Shown here: piece by piece, positions 16,050-25,803 of the stretch
Position numbering within the stretch: the first letter of the stretch is position 1
How the letters are laid out: each line of letters begins with the position of its first letter
Source: Bacteroidales bacterium
GTDB taxonomy: Bacteria > Bacteroidota > Bacteroidia > Bacteroidales > UBA932
Direction of reading: 5' to 3'
DNA length: 64,000 nt
NCBI GenBank assembly: GCA_015060225.1
Contig: SUYX01000002.1
Coordinates: 1 to 64,000, forward strand
Program-made: the position numbers and the translations under genes
Notes under the pieces: model-generated
Told to the model about the DNA's origin: nothing
Databases searched by the model: none
The model's input: the letters and a program-made list of their open reading frames with translations, nothing else

Positions 16050-16568
16050 GTGAAACCATATAGTCTATATATCATCCTCACATTCCTTCTTCCGCTGGCA
16101 ACCATATCATGTTCCGGAGATGAAACTCTTCCTGACAATAATATTATTGGGTTGGGAGATTATCTTCCGGACTTTACAGCAGTAATGAATGACGGTTCTA
16201 CCGTTACCGGAGATATGCTCCGCAACGGTATTTCCTGTATAGTATTCTTTAACACTTCATGTCCTGACTGCACAATAACGCTCCCCCATATTCAGCAAGC
16301 TTATGATGAATACACCCTCAAGGGGGTCAAATTTGCTCTAATCAGCAGGGCTGAAGAAGATTCTTCCATTTCCCTTTATTGGGAAACCAACGGCTATACC
16401 ATGCCCTATTCACCACAAAAAGGGAGAGAAATTTTTGGGCTCTTTGCATTAGCCACAATTCCGAGGGTTTATATATCTGACAAAAATGGTAAAGTAATGG
16501 CAATCTACACAGATTCACCTGTCCCCACCTACAGTCAGATTGCCCGTAATCTTGACTCTCTCCTTTAA
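16050..16568 (+). CDS. Thioredoxin-fold (TlpA/AhpC-like) lipoprotein
   Basis: 172 residues, start GTG at 16050. Lipobox TISC (Cys21). The thioredoxin-like domain holds the redox pair in FNTSCPDCTITLPHIQQAYDEY, then a cis-Pro segment ATIPRVYISDKNGKV. Likely a periplasmic disulfide reductase or heme/cytochrome maturation helper. It directly follows the NlpE-like CxxC lipoprotein and may act on it (inference from adjacency). Confidence 0.82.
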   Translation: MKPYSLYIILTFLLPLATISCSGDETLPDNNIIGLGDYLPDFTAVMNDGSTVTGDMLRNGISCIVFFNTSCPDCTITLPHIQQAYDEYTLKGVKFALISRAEEDSSISLYWETNGYTMPYSPQKGREIFGLFALATIPRVYISDKNGKVMAIYTDSPVPTYSQIARNLDSLL

Positions 16569-16616
16569 ATTTCTTAAACCATATCCGTTTATAATTTGTT
16601 TCTATAGAAAAATTCT

Positions 16617-17087
16617 ATGGAAACGATGGAAATTACCCCTAAGACTAGCCACAAAAGAACTGTAAAAGATTTTGATATCTCAAAATATATGGGTGAGTGG
16701 TATGAAATTGCCAGATATGAAAATATTTTTGAGAGAGGTCTCCTTGATGTTTCTACACGTTATACCCTTCTTCCCGACAAAACGGTAAAAGTTGAAAATA
16801 AAGGGATAAACCGCCATGGAAAAGAAAAAAAGATATTTGGGACAGCTTTCCAGCCTGAGCCTATGAACAATCCGGCACATCTGAGGGTAAGTTTCTTCTG
16901 GTGGTTTGCTTCAGATTATAATATCATAATGTTATCTCCTGATTATTCATATTCTGTTGTTAGCGGAAACAATGGCAAACTGCTTTGGATACTCTCAAGG
17001 AAGAAGGTTCTGGATGGCACTACTCTCGATCAAATCTTCGGCTTTCTCCGTACAAGAGGATACAATCCCAGCAAACTGGTCTTCTAA
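16617..17087 (+). CDS. Lipocalin-family protein (Blc-like, no signal)
   Basis: 156 residues. Lipocalin structural motif DISKYMGEWYEIARYENIFERGL at 20-42, and C-terminal LWILSRKKVLDGTTLDQIFGFLRTRGYNPSKLVF typical of bacterial Blc. Binds lipids or hydrophobic ligands. Blc is normally an outer-membrane lipoprotein; no lipobox or signal peptide is visible here, so it appears cytoplasmic unless the start is wrong. Its stop overlaps the convergent MBL gene by 4 bp. Confidence 0.85.
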   Translation: METMEITPKTSHKRTVKDFDISKYMGEWYEIARYENIFERGLLDVSTRYTLLPDKTVKVENKGINRHGKEKKIFGTAFQPEPMNNPAHLRVSFFWWFASDYNIIMLSPDYSYSVVSGNNGKLLWILSRKKVLDGTTLDQIFGFLRTRGYNPSKLVF

Positions 17088-17881
17088 AAACTGAATAGTT
17101 CTGATAAGGTTTTTCGGGGCAGGGCATTGAGTTCAACATCGCTGTCTACAACAACATTGATTGATTCCAGTGCCCCCTTTATGCAGTTGTATGCCTTTTG
17201 GGGAGTATTGTTGTTTTCGCTCAGGTGGCATAGAAATATATGGGATATACCTTTATGGTAAAATCTCTTTATTGCACTGGCAGCCTGTATATTACTAATA
17301 TGCCCATGCCCTTGCATAATCCTTAGCTTGAGCTCTGGAGTGTAAGGACCTCCAAGAAGCATGTCAAGATCATAATTGCTCTCGATTATTACTATCTGTG
17401 AATTCTTGCAATATTCTATAGCCTCGTCAGTAACTTCACCAATATCAGTGATGAAAGTAAACTTTACACCGTAGAAATCTATGTGGTATCCAACTGTGTC
17501 TGTGGCGTCGTGAGGTACTGAAAAAGGTGTAAAGGAGACACCTTTATAAGTACTTGCAACTCCAGGGGTTGTCTTTCTTACACACCCTTTAAGACGGCAT
17601 CTTGTACAACTGTGGCTATCCAGTGATTCATGCAGCCTTTCTGTTGCATACACAGGTTTGTGGAACTTTTCTGCAACAATTCCCAACCCTTTTATATGGT
17701 CAATATGATCATGTGTAACCAGGATGAAATCCACCGAGTCTATTGAAATGTCATACTCAGCCAATCTTTTTTTTATTGTCCTCGGCCCTATTCCTGCATC
17801 TATAAGGAGTCCGCTCTCTTCATTGCCTATATAGTAACAGTTCCCGTTACTCCCACTGCTCAGACTGAAAAACTTTACCAT
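17084..17881 (-). CDS. MBL-fold metallohydrolase, YycJ/WalJ type
   Basis: 265 residues. Begins MVKFFSLSSGSNGNCYYI, the typical YycJ start, then the zinc motif THDHIDH (HxHxDH) and later FITDIGEVTDEAIEYCKN and LCHLSENNN. YycJ proteins are predicted 5'-3' exonucleases or DNA-repair hydrolases; the role is not settled. Its start overlaps the upstream HAD gene by 7 bp, so the two are translationally coupled. Confidence 0.88.
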   Translation of the reverse strand: MVKFFSLSSGSNGNCYYIGNEESGLLIDAGIGPRTIKKRLAEYDISIDSVDFILVTHDHIDHIKGLGIVAEKFHKPVYATERLHESLDSHSCTRCRLKGCVRKTTPGVASTYKGVSFTPFSVPHDATDTVGYHIDFYGVKFTFITDIGEVTDEAIEYCKNSQIVIIESNYDLDMLLGGPYTPELKLRIMQGHGHISNIQAASAIKRFYHKGISHIFLCHLSENNNTPQKAYNCIKGALESINVVVDSDVELNALPRKTLSELFSF

Positions 17882-18516
17882 TGTTCCCCCAACTTTATCA
17901 GTTCTTCCTTCACTTTCTCTTCCAGATTGTCTTTTACATCATAAAGGAGAGTATGTAGCCCCATTTCTTTTCCTGTACAAATATTTGCCTGAGAATCATC
18001 TATAAACAAAGTCTCAGAAGGAATTGCACCTGAATCACAAAACAGTTTGCGGTATATGGCCTCAGATGGTTTTGATTCTTTCATCTCATATGAGAGGTAA
18101 AGTTTCTCAAAAACATCTTCAATGTCTGCACCTTCTGCTTCAAAAAAAAGATCACAGCATCTTTGCCAAGCAATAGGATTCACATTGCTCAGCAGCATAA
18201 GGTTGTATTTCTCTTTAAGTTTGAACAACAGTCTTACCTTATATGGTTCAACAATCAACAGGAATGAATTGAGGGCAGCATCAATCTCTTCATCACTTAT
18301 ATTCTCCTTATTGCAATACCCTTTTACAATAGTTCTGAATTCCGGGGCATCAATATCTCCATTTTCAAATTTGGCAAAGAACCCTTTCTGTGCATATGAA
18401 TTCAGATAATCTCCAAAATTGTCAAAACCAAGGTTCTTTGAAAAGTTTTCCAGACACTTGTCCCTATCAAGCGTTACAAGAACTCCACCAAGATCAAAAA
18501 TCAAATTCTTTATCAT
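17875..18516 (-). CDS. HAD-family phosphatase, YihX-like
   Basis: 213 residues. HAD motif I FDLGGVLVTLD, motif II LLSNVN, and motif III/IV region LFIDDSQANICTGKEMG. The DxG form of motif I is typical of the YihX/sugar-phosphatase branch. Substrate unknown; location between purine nucleoside phosphorylase and MBL genes hints at sugar-phosphate or nucleotide handling. 3 bp downstream of the phosphorylase stop. Confidence 0.85.
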   Translation of the reverse strand: MIKNLIFDLGGVLVTLDRDKCLENFSKNLGFDNFGDYLNSYAQKGFFAKFENGDIDAPEFRTIVKGYCNKENISDEEIDAALNSFLLIVEPYKVRLLFKLKEKYNLMLLSNVNPIAWQRCCDLFFEAEGADIEDVFEKLYLSYEMKESKPSEAIYRKLFCDSGAIPSETLFIDDSQANICTGKEMGLHTLLYDVKDNLEEKVKEELIKLGEQW

Positions 18517-18519
18517 CTT

Positions 18520-19347
18520 CTATAATCTCCCTATCATTTTTGTAAATAGCAGACACATCTTGTCTGCAGCCTCATCAGCTGCCCTTACAACATCGTCACC
18601 ATCATTTACATAATCTGGAGCATAATCGTCATGTGCCTCATTAGTAATGACAGAAACACCAAATACAGGAATACTGCAATGACGGGCCACAATCACTTCA
18701 GGTATAGTTGACATTCCAACGGCATCTGCCCCTATTGTCCTGAAATATTTATATTCTGCAGGTGTTTCATAAGTAGGTCCTGTGCTTGCAAGATATGTAC
18801 CTTTCTTAAGGGCAATTCCCACCTCTGAAGCAATTTCGTTTGCCATTTCACACAATTTTGGCGAATATGGGTGTGTCATGTCGGGAAAACGGGTACCGAA
18901 CTCCTCCATATTGGGGCCTATGAGGGGATTGGGAAGGAGGTTTATGTGGTCATTAATCACCATCAGGTCACCCACCTTAAAGTCATAATTAACACCCCCT
19001 GCAGCATTTGATACAAAAAGATAATCTATCCCCAGCACCTTCATTACCCTTATCGGGAGGGTGACATACTCCATTGTGTAACCTTCATAGTAATGGAATC
19101 TCCCCTGCATGGCAACAACCTGTTTTCCGCCAAGTCTTCCCGATATGAAATTTCCTTTATGACCTACTGCTGTAGATGTCGGGAAATGGGGTATTTCCCT
19201 GTAAGGAACAATTATGGGATCTTCAATCAGTTCGGCAAGTTTTCCGAGTCCGCTTCCAAGAACTATTCCGGCAAGAGGTTTGACATCCCCTATTTTACCT
19301 TTTATATACTCTGCCGCTTCATATATCTTTTTTACCCTTTCATCCAT
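18520..19347 (-). CDS. punA: Purine nucleoside phosphorylase I
   Basis: 275 residues. Cleaves inosine/guanosine (and deoxy forms) with phosphate to base and ribose-1-phosphate. Motifs: GIVLGSGLG phosphate loop, [10 protein letters not shown] (phosphate/ribose site), [34 protein letters not shown] and [10 protein letters not shown] with the base-binding Asn. Trimeric PNP length. It sits between the deaminase gene upstream (5-bp gap) and a HAD phosphatase. Confidence 0.95.
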   Translation of the reverse strand: MDERVKKIYEAAEYIKGKIGDVKPLAGIVLGSGLGKLAELIEDPIIVPYREIPHFPTSTAVGHKGNFISGRLGGKQVVAMQGRFHYYEGYTMEYVTLPIRVMKVLGIDYLFVSNAAGGVNYDFKVGDLMVINDHINLLPNPLIGPNMEEFGTRFPDMTHPYSPKLCEMANEIASEVGIALKKGTYLASTGPTYETPAEYKYFRTIGADAVGMSTIPEVIVARHCSIPVFGVSVITNEAHDDYAPDYVNDGDDVVRAADEAADKMCLLFTKMIGRL

Positions 19348-19352
19348 ATCTT

Positions 19353-20624
19353 TTAGAATTTATAAAGTTTTTCACATATATTTCTGACATTTTCAATGAT
19401 CTCCCTCTCCCCTTCAACTATATGGTTTTCCATAATGAATTCCCCGTTGCATATGAGGCTCTCAATACATGATGAGTTTGCCGAGTAAATGAAATTTGAG
19501 TGGAAATTGATATTTGGGACAAATGCGTAATTGTCCATATCAACAATGGCTATATCAGCCAGTTTGCCAACTTCTATCTTTCCGGCATCAATTCCAAGAG
19601 CATCTGCACCGTTTGCAGTTGCAATCTGCATAAGTTCATCCAGCGGCAATGCTTCCGGATCCCTTCTCCATCCTTTTTGCAGCAGAGCGGCAGTTTTCAT
19701 AGCCTCCCTCATATCCAAATTGTTTGAGGACCCGCAACCGTCAGTGCCAAGACAAACCCTTACCCCTTTTTCCTTCAATTCATTGTATCTGAACCTGCTT
19801 CCCGATGCCAACTTGAGATTTGAATTTATATTGTGTACTGCTGTCACGCCATATTTTGACATAATATCAATATCGTTGTCACTGAGCCAAACGCAATGTG
19901 CAGCTATTGTCTCAGGGCCCAATGCCCCAAGATTCTGCAGATGCTCAAATGGTGTACATCCGTTCAATTGTATTGAATCCAGATTTTCCTGCTCCGTTTC
20001 TGACATGTGTATATGTACGGTCAGCCCTTTATCTCTTGCAAAATCAACACACCATTTAATCAGATTGTCAGATACTGTGTATGGGGCATGCACACCAACC
20101 GACATCTTTTGCATATCTCCCCATTGGAGCGATTCTTCATACATCTTTATCATCCCCTCTTTTATGGAACCGTTTTTTGATTCATCCTTGAGGTTTAGGG
20201 CCACATATGCATGTACGCTCCTCATTCCCATTTCTTTCACCGCTTTTACAGCTGTTTCAGGCATCCAGTACTGGTCATAAAAGCAGGTAGTGCCTGTCTT
20301 TATCATCTCAAGACAGGCAAGTCTGGTACCCCAGTATATGGCATCATGGTCCATTTTTGCTTCAACAGCCCAAATATGCTGCAACCACTCCTGGAGTCCT
20401 GTGTCCTCCTTGTATCCCCTTGTCAGTGTCATTGCCGAGTGGGTATGCATGTTCACAAACCCCGGTACTGCTCCTTTACCTTTACAATCCAGTACCTTGC
20501 ATAGGGTGCTTTCCTCATCAGTAAGGTGGATTGTATCTTCAATCTTGGCAATCCTGTTCCCTTTTATGAGTATATCCTTGGTTCTGGAGTCAAGAAGAAT
20601 CCCTTTAAGCAAAATGTTTCCCAT
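19353..20624 (-). CDS. mtaD: 5'-Methylthioadenosine/S-adenosylhomocysteine deaminase
   Basis: 423 residues, amidohydrolase superfamily. Metal ligands His60 and His62 in HTH, then [23 protein letters not shown] (His, substrate Glu), AAHCVWL and [14 protein letters not shown] (catalytic Asp). Deaminates MTA, SAH or adenosine to the inosine form. First gene of a tight minus-strand run with the purine nucleoside phosphorylase, giving a plausible deaminate-then-phosphorolyse salvage route for SAM by-products. A near-consensus -7 motif lies at about 20645-20652. Confidence 0.9.
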   Translation of the reverse strand: MGNILLKGILLDSRTKDILIKGNRIAKIEDTIHLTDEESTLCKVLDCKGKGAVPGFVNMHTHSAMTLTRGYKEDTGLQEWLQHIWAVEAKMDHDAIYWGTRLACLEMIKTGTTCFYDQYWMPETAVKAVKEMGMRSVHAYVALNLKDESKNGSIKEGMIKMYEESLQWGDMQKMSVGVHAPYTVSDNLIKWCVDFARDKGLTVHIHMSETEQENLDSIQLNGCTPFEHLQNLGALGPETIAAHCVWLSDNDIDIMSKYGVTAVHNINSNLKLASGSRFRYNELKEKGVRVCLGTDGCGSSNNLDMREAMKTAALLQKGWRRDPEALPLDELMQIATANGADALGIDAGKIEVGKLADIAIVDMDNYAFVPNINFHSNFIYSANSSCIESLICNGEFIMENHIVEGEREIIENVRNICEKLYKF

Positions 20625-20709
20625 AAATATCGGTTTTAGATATGTAAAGATAACATTTCTTTATCTGTTTTGAGGAATTTATTGTATTTTGCACATATTT
20701 TAAATTGTT

Positions 20710-22380
20710 ATGGCATTTCTTTGGTTAGATATAAATTCATCATGGTCACATTCTTCGCTGGCTTTACCTGCTTTACACGCAAATCTGGAACATGAAGTGA
20801 GAATAAAGTGCAATATGCAGGTTGTTCGTGGAACCATTAAAAGCAATCCTGCACAAATTATTGAAGAGTCGCTTTCTCTTTGTCCTGACTTTATATTTGC
20901 CACAGCGTGGCTTTTTAACATAGAATATCTTGTATCAATTCTTTGCAGAATAAAAGAACTTCTTCCCCATGTGCAGATATTTTTGGGAGGTCCTGAGTTC
21001 CTTGGCAACAATGAATCATTCTTAAGAAAAAACAGTTTTGTTACTGCTGTATTTAAAGGTGAGGGGGAAGAGATTTTCAATTCATTTGTCATCTCTCTCC
21101 TCAATGGTGACAATCAATGGAAAAATCTTCCGGGATTTGAATGGACTGATGGCGATAATTATTATTCATCCAACACAGTAAATGTCAAGGATTTTTCTTC
21201 CTTGTCTCCACCTATGGATTCTTCCCTGTTTTCATGGGACAAATCATTTGTGCAGATAGAAACTTCCAGAGGTTGCTTCAATTCCTGCAGATTCTGTGTA
21301 AGTGGAATTGAGAAAGTTAAAGTACAGGACATTCCTGTTGATAAATTGAGGGAATTGTTGCATTCAGTTGTGGCTAAAGGTGTTGCCGAAGTCAGAATTC
21401 TTGACAGGACATTCAATGCCAATCCGGGGAGAGCTATTGAACTTATAACACTTTTTAAAGAGTTTGCAGGTAAGTTGAAATTCCACATAGAAGTTCATCC
21501 TGCTTTGCTTCATACTGTTACAAACGGTTCATCAGTTTCTATATTGAAGGATATTCTGGCAGAGGTGCCCCAAGGTCTCCTTCATCTTGAAGCCGGTATC
21601 CAGACATTGCAGCAGGATGTTTTGGACATGTGTTCACGAAAGGGCTCATGTACCAATGCCCTTGAGGGGCTGAAATTCCTTATCGGATGCGGAAAATTTG
21701 AAGTTCATGCAGATCTTATTGCAGGATTGCCGGGATATACTTTTGATTCATTGGTTGACGATACTCTTCAATTGATGGAGGTTTCTCCGGCAGAAATTCA
21801 GCTTGAGCTCCTTAAGCTTCTGCCAGGGACACATTTTTGTTTATATGCCGGTGATTATGGTCTGCGCCATTCACCTGTTCCACCTTACGAAGTGCTTCAG
21901 ACACCATCAATCTCATACTCGCAACTTGGCAGAGCTATGGTGCTTTCCAGAGCACTTGACTTGTGGTATAATGATTCCAGATGGCGTATTCCTTTTAGGG
22001 AAATTTTTAGAGGCAACAGGCAGCTTCTGCTTCGTTTGATTGATTATTTATATGATGGAGATCTCGTTTCCCAACCGTTAAGTCTTGAGGGACGTGGTTT
22101 GCTCCTATACCGTTTCTGCAGAGATTTTGCTTGCGAAATGACTCCTTTTCTCTCCTTGCAATGGGTAAAGAATGGACTATCCATCAAAAAGGAGCCTGCT
22201 CAATCTTTTGTAAAATGGGATATCAATGATGCAAATACAAAGAATCCCCTCTTTGTAGAAGGGGATCCGAGATACAAGTATTATTTTGTGGATATTTGCA
22301 ATTCAAGACATTGGTTCTCTTTCAACAAGGAGATTGAACGTATAGCGCCATGTTCCTATATTGCAGAAGAACTTTCTTAA
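20710..22380 (+). CDS. B12-binding-domain radical SAM protein (DUF4080 type)
   Basis: 556 residues. Residues 1-130 form a cobalamin-binding Rossmann domain (GGPEFLGN, FKGEGEE). The radical SAM cluster is CFNSCRFC in ETSRGCFNSCRFCVSG. Later ILDRTFNANPGRA, LEAGIQTLQ and ADLIAGLPGYTFDS match the HemN-like barrel, and the C-terminal 180 residues match the DUF4080 extension. The reaction is unknown for the family. Single gene, with no obvious partner; the flanking genes are unrelated. Confidence 0.88.
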   Translation: MAFLWLDINSSWSHSSLALPALHANLEHEVRIKCNMQVVRGTIKSNPAQIIEESLSLCPDFIFATAWLFNIEYLVSILCRIKELLPHVQIFLGGPEFLGNNESFLRKNSFVTAVFKGEGEEIFNSFVISLLNGDNQWKNLPGFEWTDGDNYYSSNTVNVKDFSSLSPPMDSSLFSWDKSFVQIETSRGCFNSCRFCVSGIEKVKVQDIPVDKLRELLHSVVAKGVAEVRILDRTFNANPGRAIELITLFKEFAGKLKFHIEVHPALLHTVTNGSSVSILKDILAEVPQGLLHLEAGIQTLQQDVLDMCSRKGSCTNALEGLKFLIGCGKFEVHADLIAGLPGYTFDSLVDDTLQLMEVSPAEIQLELLKLLPGTHFCLYAGDYGLRHSPVPPYEVLQTPSISYSQLGRAMVLSRALDLWYNDSRWRIPFREIFRGNRQLLLRLIDYLYDGDLVSQPLSLEGRGLLLYRFCRDFACEMTPFLSLQWVKNGLSIKKEPAQSFVKWDINDANTKNPLFVEGDPRYKYYFVDICNSRHWFSFNKEIERIAPCSYIAEELS

Positions 22381-22385
22381 AGCCA

Positions 22386-23237
22386 TTATAGGTGAAGTGT
22401 TCCGCTTGCAACTATTTTTCCGCTGCCACCAACTCTTACAGAACCTTCTTCTGAAATTGCAGCTGAAATTTCAGATGCACGTCCCATTGCTTCACCCTGG
22501 ATGAATATGCATTTGTTTTCCGGTGTTACAATTCCGTACTTATACAGGTAATATGTAAGAGCACCATTAGCTGTGCCTGTAGCAGATTCTTCGTCAATGC
22601 CATACAAAGGGGCAAAATTCCTTACATGTGCTGTATAATTGTCCTTTTCTATTGCAAATGCGTGAACACCGGTAACACCAAGCTCCCTGCTTAAATCTGC
22701 CAGTGCCTGCATGTCAGGTCTGAGACTGTTCAGTTCATGAAGATCTGATACAGGTAAAATTATGTCGGGAAGCCCTGTTGATATTATTTCCGGAACATAT
22801 CCTTTGAGTGATTCCATCTCTTTCCCTGACATTATCCTGTACAGTTCTTCAGGAGTTTCTATCTTCCCGATATATTTTGGTGCAGCCATATCCATCCATA
22901 TATCATCATCTATCTTAACTTTAAGGTTGCCGGCTTTCGTACGGTTGATGCACATATCACTTTTTTTAACAGCTCCTGTTTCAATCAATACTGTAAATAA
23001 GGCGATTGTTGCATGTCCGCATAAGTCAACTTCTCCTTCAGGAGTGAAATATCTGGTTGTAAAGTCCCCGTCTGTGTTTTTTATTACAAATGCAGTTTCA
23101 GAGTATCTCAATTCTGCTGCAATTTTTTGCATCAGAATATCGTCGGGAAAAATCGAATTGTCCGGGAGTATTACAACTCCTGCGGTATTGCCTCCAAATG
23201 GTACTGAAGTGAAAGCATCTACAATATAAAAGTTCAT
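22386..23237 (-). CDS. PhzF-family isomerase
   Basis: 283 residues. Diaminopimelate-epimerase-like two-domain fold: FYIVDAFTSVPFGGNTAGVV at the N-terminus, RYSETAFV (catalytic Glu46), DLCGHATIALFTVL, and EESATGTANGALTYYL. Most members act on unknown small metabolites rather than phenazine precursors; there are no phenazine genes here. Divergent from the energy operon. Confidence 0.9.
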   Translation of the reverse strand: MNFYIVDAFTSVPFGGNTAGVVILPDNSIFPDDILMQKIAAELRYSETAFVIKNTDGDFTTRYFTPEGEVDLCGHATIALFTVLIETGAVKKSDMCINRTKAGNLKVKIDDDIWMDMAAPKYIGKIETPEELYRIMSGKEMESLKGYVPEIISTGLPDIILPVSDLHELNSLRPDMQALADLSRELGVTGVHAFAIEKDNYTAHVRNFAPLYGIDEESATGTANGALTYYLYKYGIVTPENKCIFIQGEAMGRASEISAAISEEGSVRVGGSGKIVASGTLHL

Positions 23238-23257
23238 GGTTGTTGAAATTTTCTTTA

Positions 23258-23295
23258 CAAATATATGAATTCATAAGAAATTATTTTTATTTTTG
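23258..23295. promoter_or_regulatory. Divergent -7 motifs, phzF and acyl-CoA synthetase operon
   Basis: TATATTTG on the minus strand (23258-23265) for phzF and TATTTTTG on the plus strand (23288-23295) for the acd-kor operon; both match TAnnTTTG. Confidence 0.6.
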
Positions 23296-23318
23296 TTATA
23301 AATTTTATGATTTAAAAG

Positions 23319-25373
23319 ATGATTGCTAAAGAATTGATATCTCCAGAGAGTATTGTTGTGGTTGGTGCATCTGATGATACATCAAAACCGGGTGGCAATG
23401 CGCTTAAGAATCTGCTGGATACAGGCTATTCAGGTACTCTTTATGCAGTTAATCCTAAAAATGACTTCGTGCAGGGGGTAAAATCATACAGAAGTGTTGA
23501 TGACCTCCCTCATGTAGATTGTGCCATACTGGCAATTCCGGCAAAATCGGCTCCATCTGCAGTAGAAATACTTTGTAGGGACAAAGGGTGTAAAGGTATT
23601 GTAATCTTTTCTGCAGGCTTTCATGAAGATGGCCCGGAAGGTGCAGCTTTGGAGAGACAACTGGTTGGGACAGTTGATAAATATGGAGCTTCAATGATTG
23701 GTCCCAATTGTATTGGAATCATTACAAATTTCTATGCAGGAGTTTTTACCAAGCCTGTTTCCAATCTTTCACCAGATGGTATAGATATAGTCTCAGGTTC
23801 AGGTGCTACCGTTGTATTCATTATGGAAGCTGCTGTCAAGAGGGGGTTGAACTTCTCGCAAGTGTTTTCCGTAGGCAACAGTGCTCAGATAGGAGTTGAA
23901 GATGTCCTTGAATATCTCGATGATACATATGTTCCAGGGAAGAGTTCTCCTGTAAAATTGATGTACATAGAGAACATTTCAAATCCAAAGAAGCTGTTGA
24001 AGCATGCAAGGTCCCTGATTTCCAAAGGGGCACGGATTGCCGCCATCAAAGCAGGCTACAGTGATGCAGGAAGCAGGGCTGCATCATCTCATACCGGAGC
24101 CCTTGCTACTCCCGATAAAGCAGTTACAGCTCTGTTTGAGAAAGCGGGTATCATAAGGGTATATAGCAGGACTGAACTTGTCAATATGGCTTCTGTTTTC
24201 TCAATGCCTGCACCTAAAGGAAACAACATTGCAATTATAACTCATGCCGGTGGTCCTGCCGTTATGCTTACCGATGTTCTCAGCAGCAATGGTATAAATA
24301 TTCCGCACTTGAGTGGTGAAAAGGCAGACAGATTGCTCTCAAAGCTTTATCCAGGGTCATCAGTTGCCAATCCTATAGATTTTCTTGCAACAGGAACTAA
24401 AGAACAGCTCGGACACATCATAGATGCTTGCAACAATGATTTTGACCAGATTGACGGTATGGCGGTGATATTTGGAAGTCCCGGTCTTGTTGATGTTTCA
24501 GATGTCTATCAGTTCGTTCTTCAGAAGATGAAGGATTCTCCTAAACCAATATATCCAATTCTCACTTCGGTGGTGAATGCTGGTGAAGCTATTGGTAAAT
24601 TTCAGCAGATGGGAGGTATATGTTTTACGGAAGAGGTCGATTTCGGGAGGTCATTTGCCAATATGGTGAAGGACAATATGACAGATGATGACTATATTCA
24701 TCGGGATATTGATGTTTTAGCTATTAGAAGCGTGGTTGATTCATCTTCTGACGGGTATCTCTCCCCTGCAAATGTTCAGAAACTTCTGGATGCTGCAGGA
24801 ATAGGAAGGGCTTTGGAATTTGTAGTTTCCACACCGGAAGAGGCTCTTGCTGCGGCTGAGAAGACCGGTTACCCTCTGGTAATGAAAGTAGTCGGTCCGG
24901 TGCACAAGACTGACGTAGGAGGTGTTGTCCTAAATGTTAATGCCAATTCTCAGCTCCTTGCAGAATTTGACAGGTTGATGAAGATAAAAGATACTGTAGC
25001 AGTCATGCTTCAGCCTATGCTTTGCGGCACTGAAATATTCATTGGAGCCAAGAAGGAAGGTGATTTTGGAACCCTTGTCCTGTGCGGTCTTGGCGGGATT
25101 TTTGTAGAAGCTTTAAATGATGTTTCTTCTCATCTGGCACCTTTCTCTACAGAAATTGCCCATAGCATGATAAAACGGTTGCGTGGTTACAAGATAATCA
25201 AGGGAATCAGGGGTTTGGAAGGTGTTAATGAAGGAATGTTGGCAGATATGGTTTCCAGAGTCTCTTCACTATGTGCAATAGCTCCGGAAATAGAGGAAAT
25301 GGATCTTAACCCGATTCTTGGCAACAGCATAAGCGTAACAGCTGTTGATGCAAGAATCAGAATAGGAAAATGA
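23319..25373 (+). CDS. acd: ADP-forming acyl-CoA synthetase, fused alpha-beta
   Basis: 684 residues. Converts an acyl-CoA (acetyl-, branched-chain or aryl-) plus ADP and Pi to the acid and ATP. The alpha part has a CoA-binding Rossmann domain (VVVGASDDTSKPGGNALKNL), GPNCIGI and the phospho-His loop SSHTGAL; the beta part has an ATP-grasp domain (GYPLVMKVVGPVHKTDVGGVVLNV) and GLGGIFVE. Heads the operon with ferredoxin-dependent 2-oxoacid oxidoreductase genes, whose acyl-CoA product it can use for substrate-level phosphorylation. Confidence 0.93.
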   Translation: MIAKELISPESIVVVGASDDTSKPGGNALKNLLDTGYSGTLYAVNPKNDFVQGVKSYRSVDDLPHVDCAILAIPAKSAPSAVEILCRDKGCKGIVIFSAGFHEDGPEGAALERQLVGTVDKYGASMIGPNCIGIITNFYAGVFTKPVSNLSPDGIDIVSGSGATVVFIMEAAVKRGLNFSQVFSVGNSAQIGVEDVLEYLDDTYVPGKSSPVKLMYIENISNPKKLLKHARSLISKGARIAAIKAGYSDAGSRAASSHTGALATPDKAVTALFEKAGIIRVYSRTELVNMASVFSMPAPKGNNIAIITHAGGPAVMLTDVLSSNGINIPHLSGEKADRLLSKLYPGSSVANPIDFLATGTKEQLGHIIDACNNDFDQIDGMAVIFGSPGLVDVSDVYQFVLQKMKDSPKPIYPILTSVVNAGEAIGKFQQMGGICFTEEVDFGRSFANMVKDNMTDDDYIHRDIDVLAIRSVVDSSSDGYLSPANVQKLLDAAGIGRALEFVVSTPEEALAAAEKTGYPLVMKVVGPVHKTDVGGVVLNVNANSQLLAEFDRLMKIKDTVAVMLQPMLCGTEIFIGAKKEGDFGTLVLCGLGGIFVEALNDVSSHLAPFSTEIAHSMIKRLRGYKIIKGIRGLEGVNEGMLADMVSRVSSLCAIAPEIEEMDLNPILGNSISVTAVDARIRIGK

Positions 25374-25543
25374 TAATGATTAAAGGAAAATTTACTAAAT
25401 TAGCAGATGATTTCAAGCAGTTGAGCCCTACTGCAAAAGGCATGGTGCTTTTATGCATCATACTGATAATTGGAATACTTTTGAGATGGGATTCAACAAT
25501 AGAGGGAATTAAGCAGGGCTTCGGATTCTTCAGCGGAAAATAA
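25370..25543 (+). CDS. Small single-pass membrane protein in the acd-kor operon
   Basis: 57 residues: MIMIKGKFTKLADDFKQLSP, then a hydrophobic helix GMVLLCIILIIGILLRW, then a short tail ending FGFFSGK. The ATG overlaps the acyl-CoA synthetase stop (ATGA), showing translational coupling; a second in-frame ATG is at 25376. Lies just before the ferredoxin subunit. The charge pattern suggests a cytoplasmic N-terminus. It may anchor or regulate the complex, but nothing in the sequence proves a function. Confidence 0.75.
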   Translation: MIMIKGKFTKLADDFKQLSPTAKGMVLLCIILIIGILLRWDSTIEGIKQGFGFFSGK

Positions 25544-25569
25544 TTGACAAACATTAAATAATATCAGAT

Positions 25570-25791
25570 ATGGCAGTAAAAGGAGCTATAGTGGTTGATA
25601 CCGAGAAATGCAAGGGTTGCAGTGTTTGTATTGCAAACTGTCCTACCCAGACAATTGCATTGTCAAAACAGGTTAACGGCAAAGGATATAATTATGCCTA
25701 TATGGAAAATCCGGAAAATTGTATTGGATGTACAAACTGTGCTACAGTGTGTCCGGATGCCGTAATTACAGTGTATAGAGTAAAAATATAA
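25570..25791 (+). CDS. korD: 2-oxoacid:ferredoxin oxidoreductase, ferredoxin (delta) subunit
   Basis: 73 residues with two 4Fe-4S motifs: CKGCSVCIANCP and CIGCTNCATVCP. Carries electrons from the TPP subunit to ferredoxin. 12 bp before the alpha subunit gene, consistent with a D-A-B-C operon. Confidence 0.92.
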   Translation: MAVKGAIVVDTEKCKGCSVCIANCPTQTIALSKQVNGKGYNYAYMENPENCIGCTNCATVCPDAVITVYRVKI

Positions 25792-25803
25792 ATTTTAAGG
25801 GAT

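Noticed and set aside
19531-20280. 249-codon frame opposite mtaD
   Set aside because: Antisense shadow of a clearly conserved gene; no motifs of its own.
25357-25554. Minus-strand frame over the small membrane protein
   Set aside because: Opposes the operon, has no motif, and the plus-strand frame has a coupled start and a typical membrane helix.
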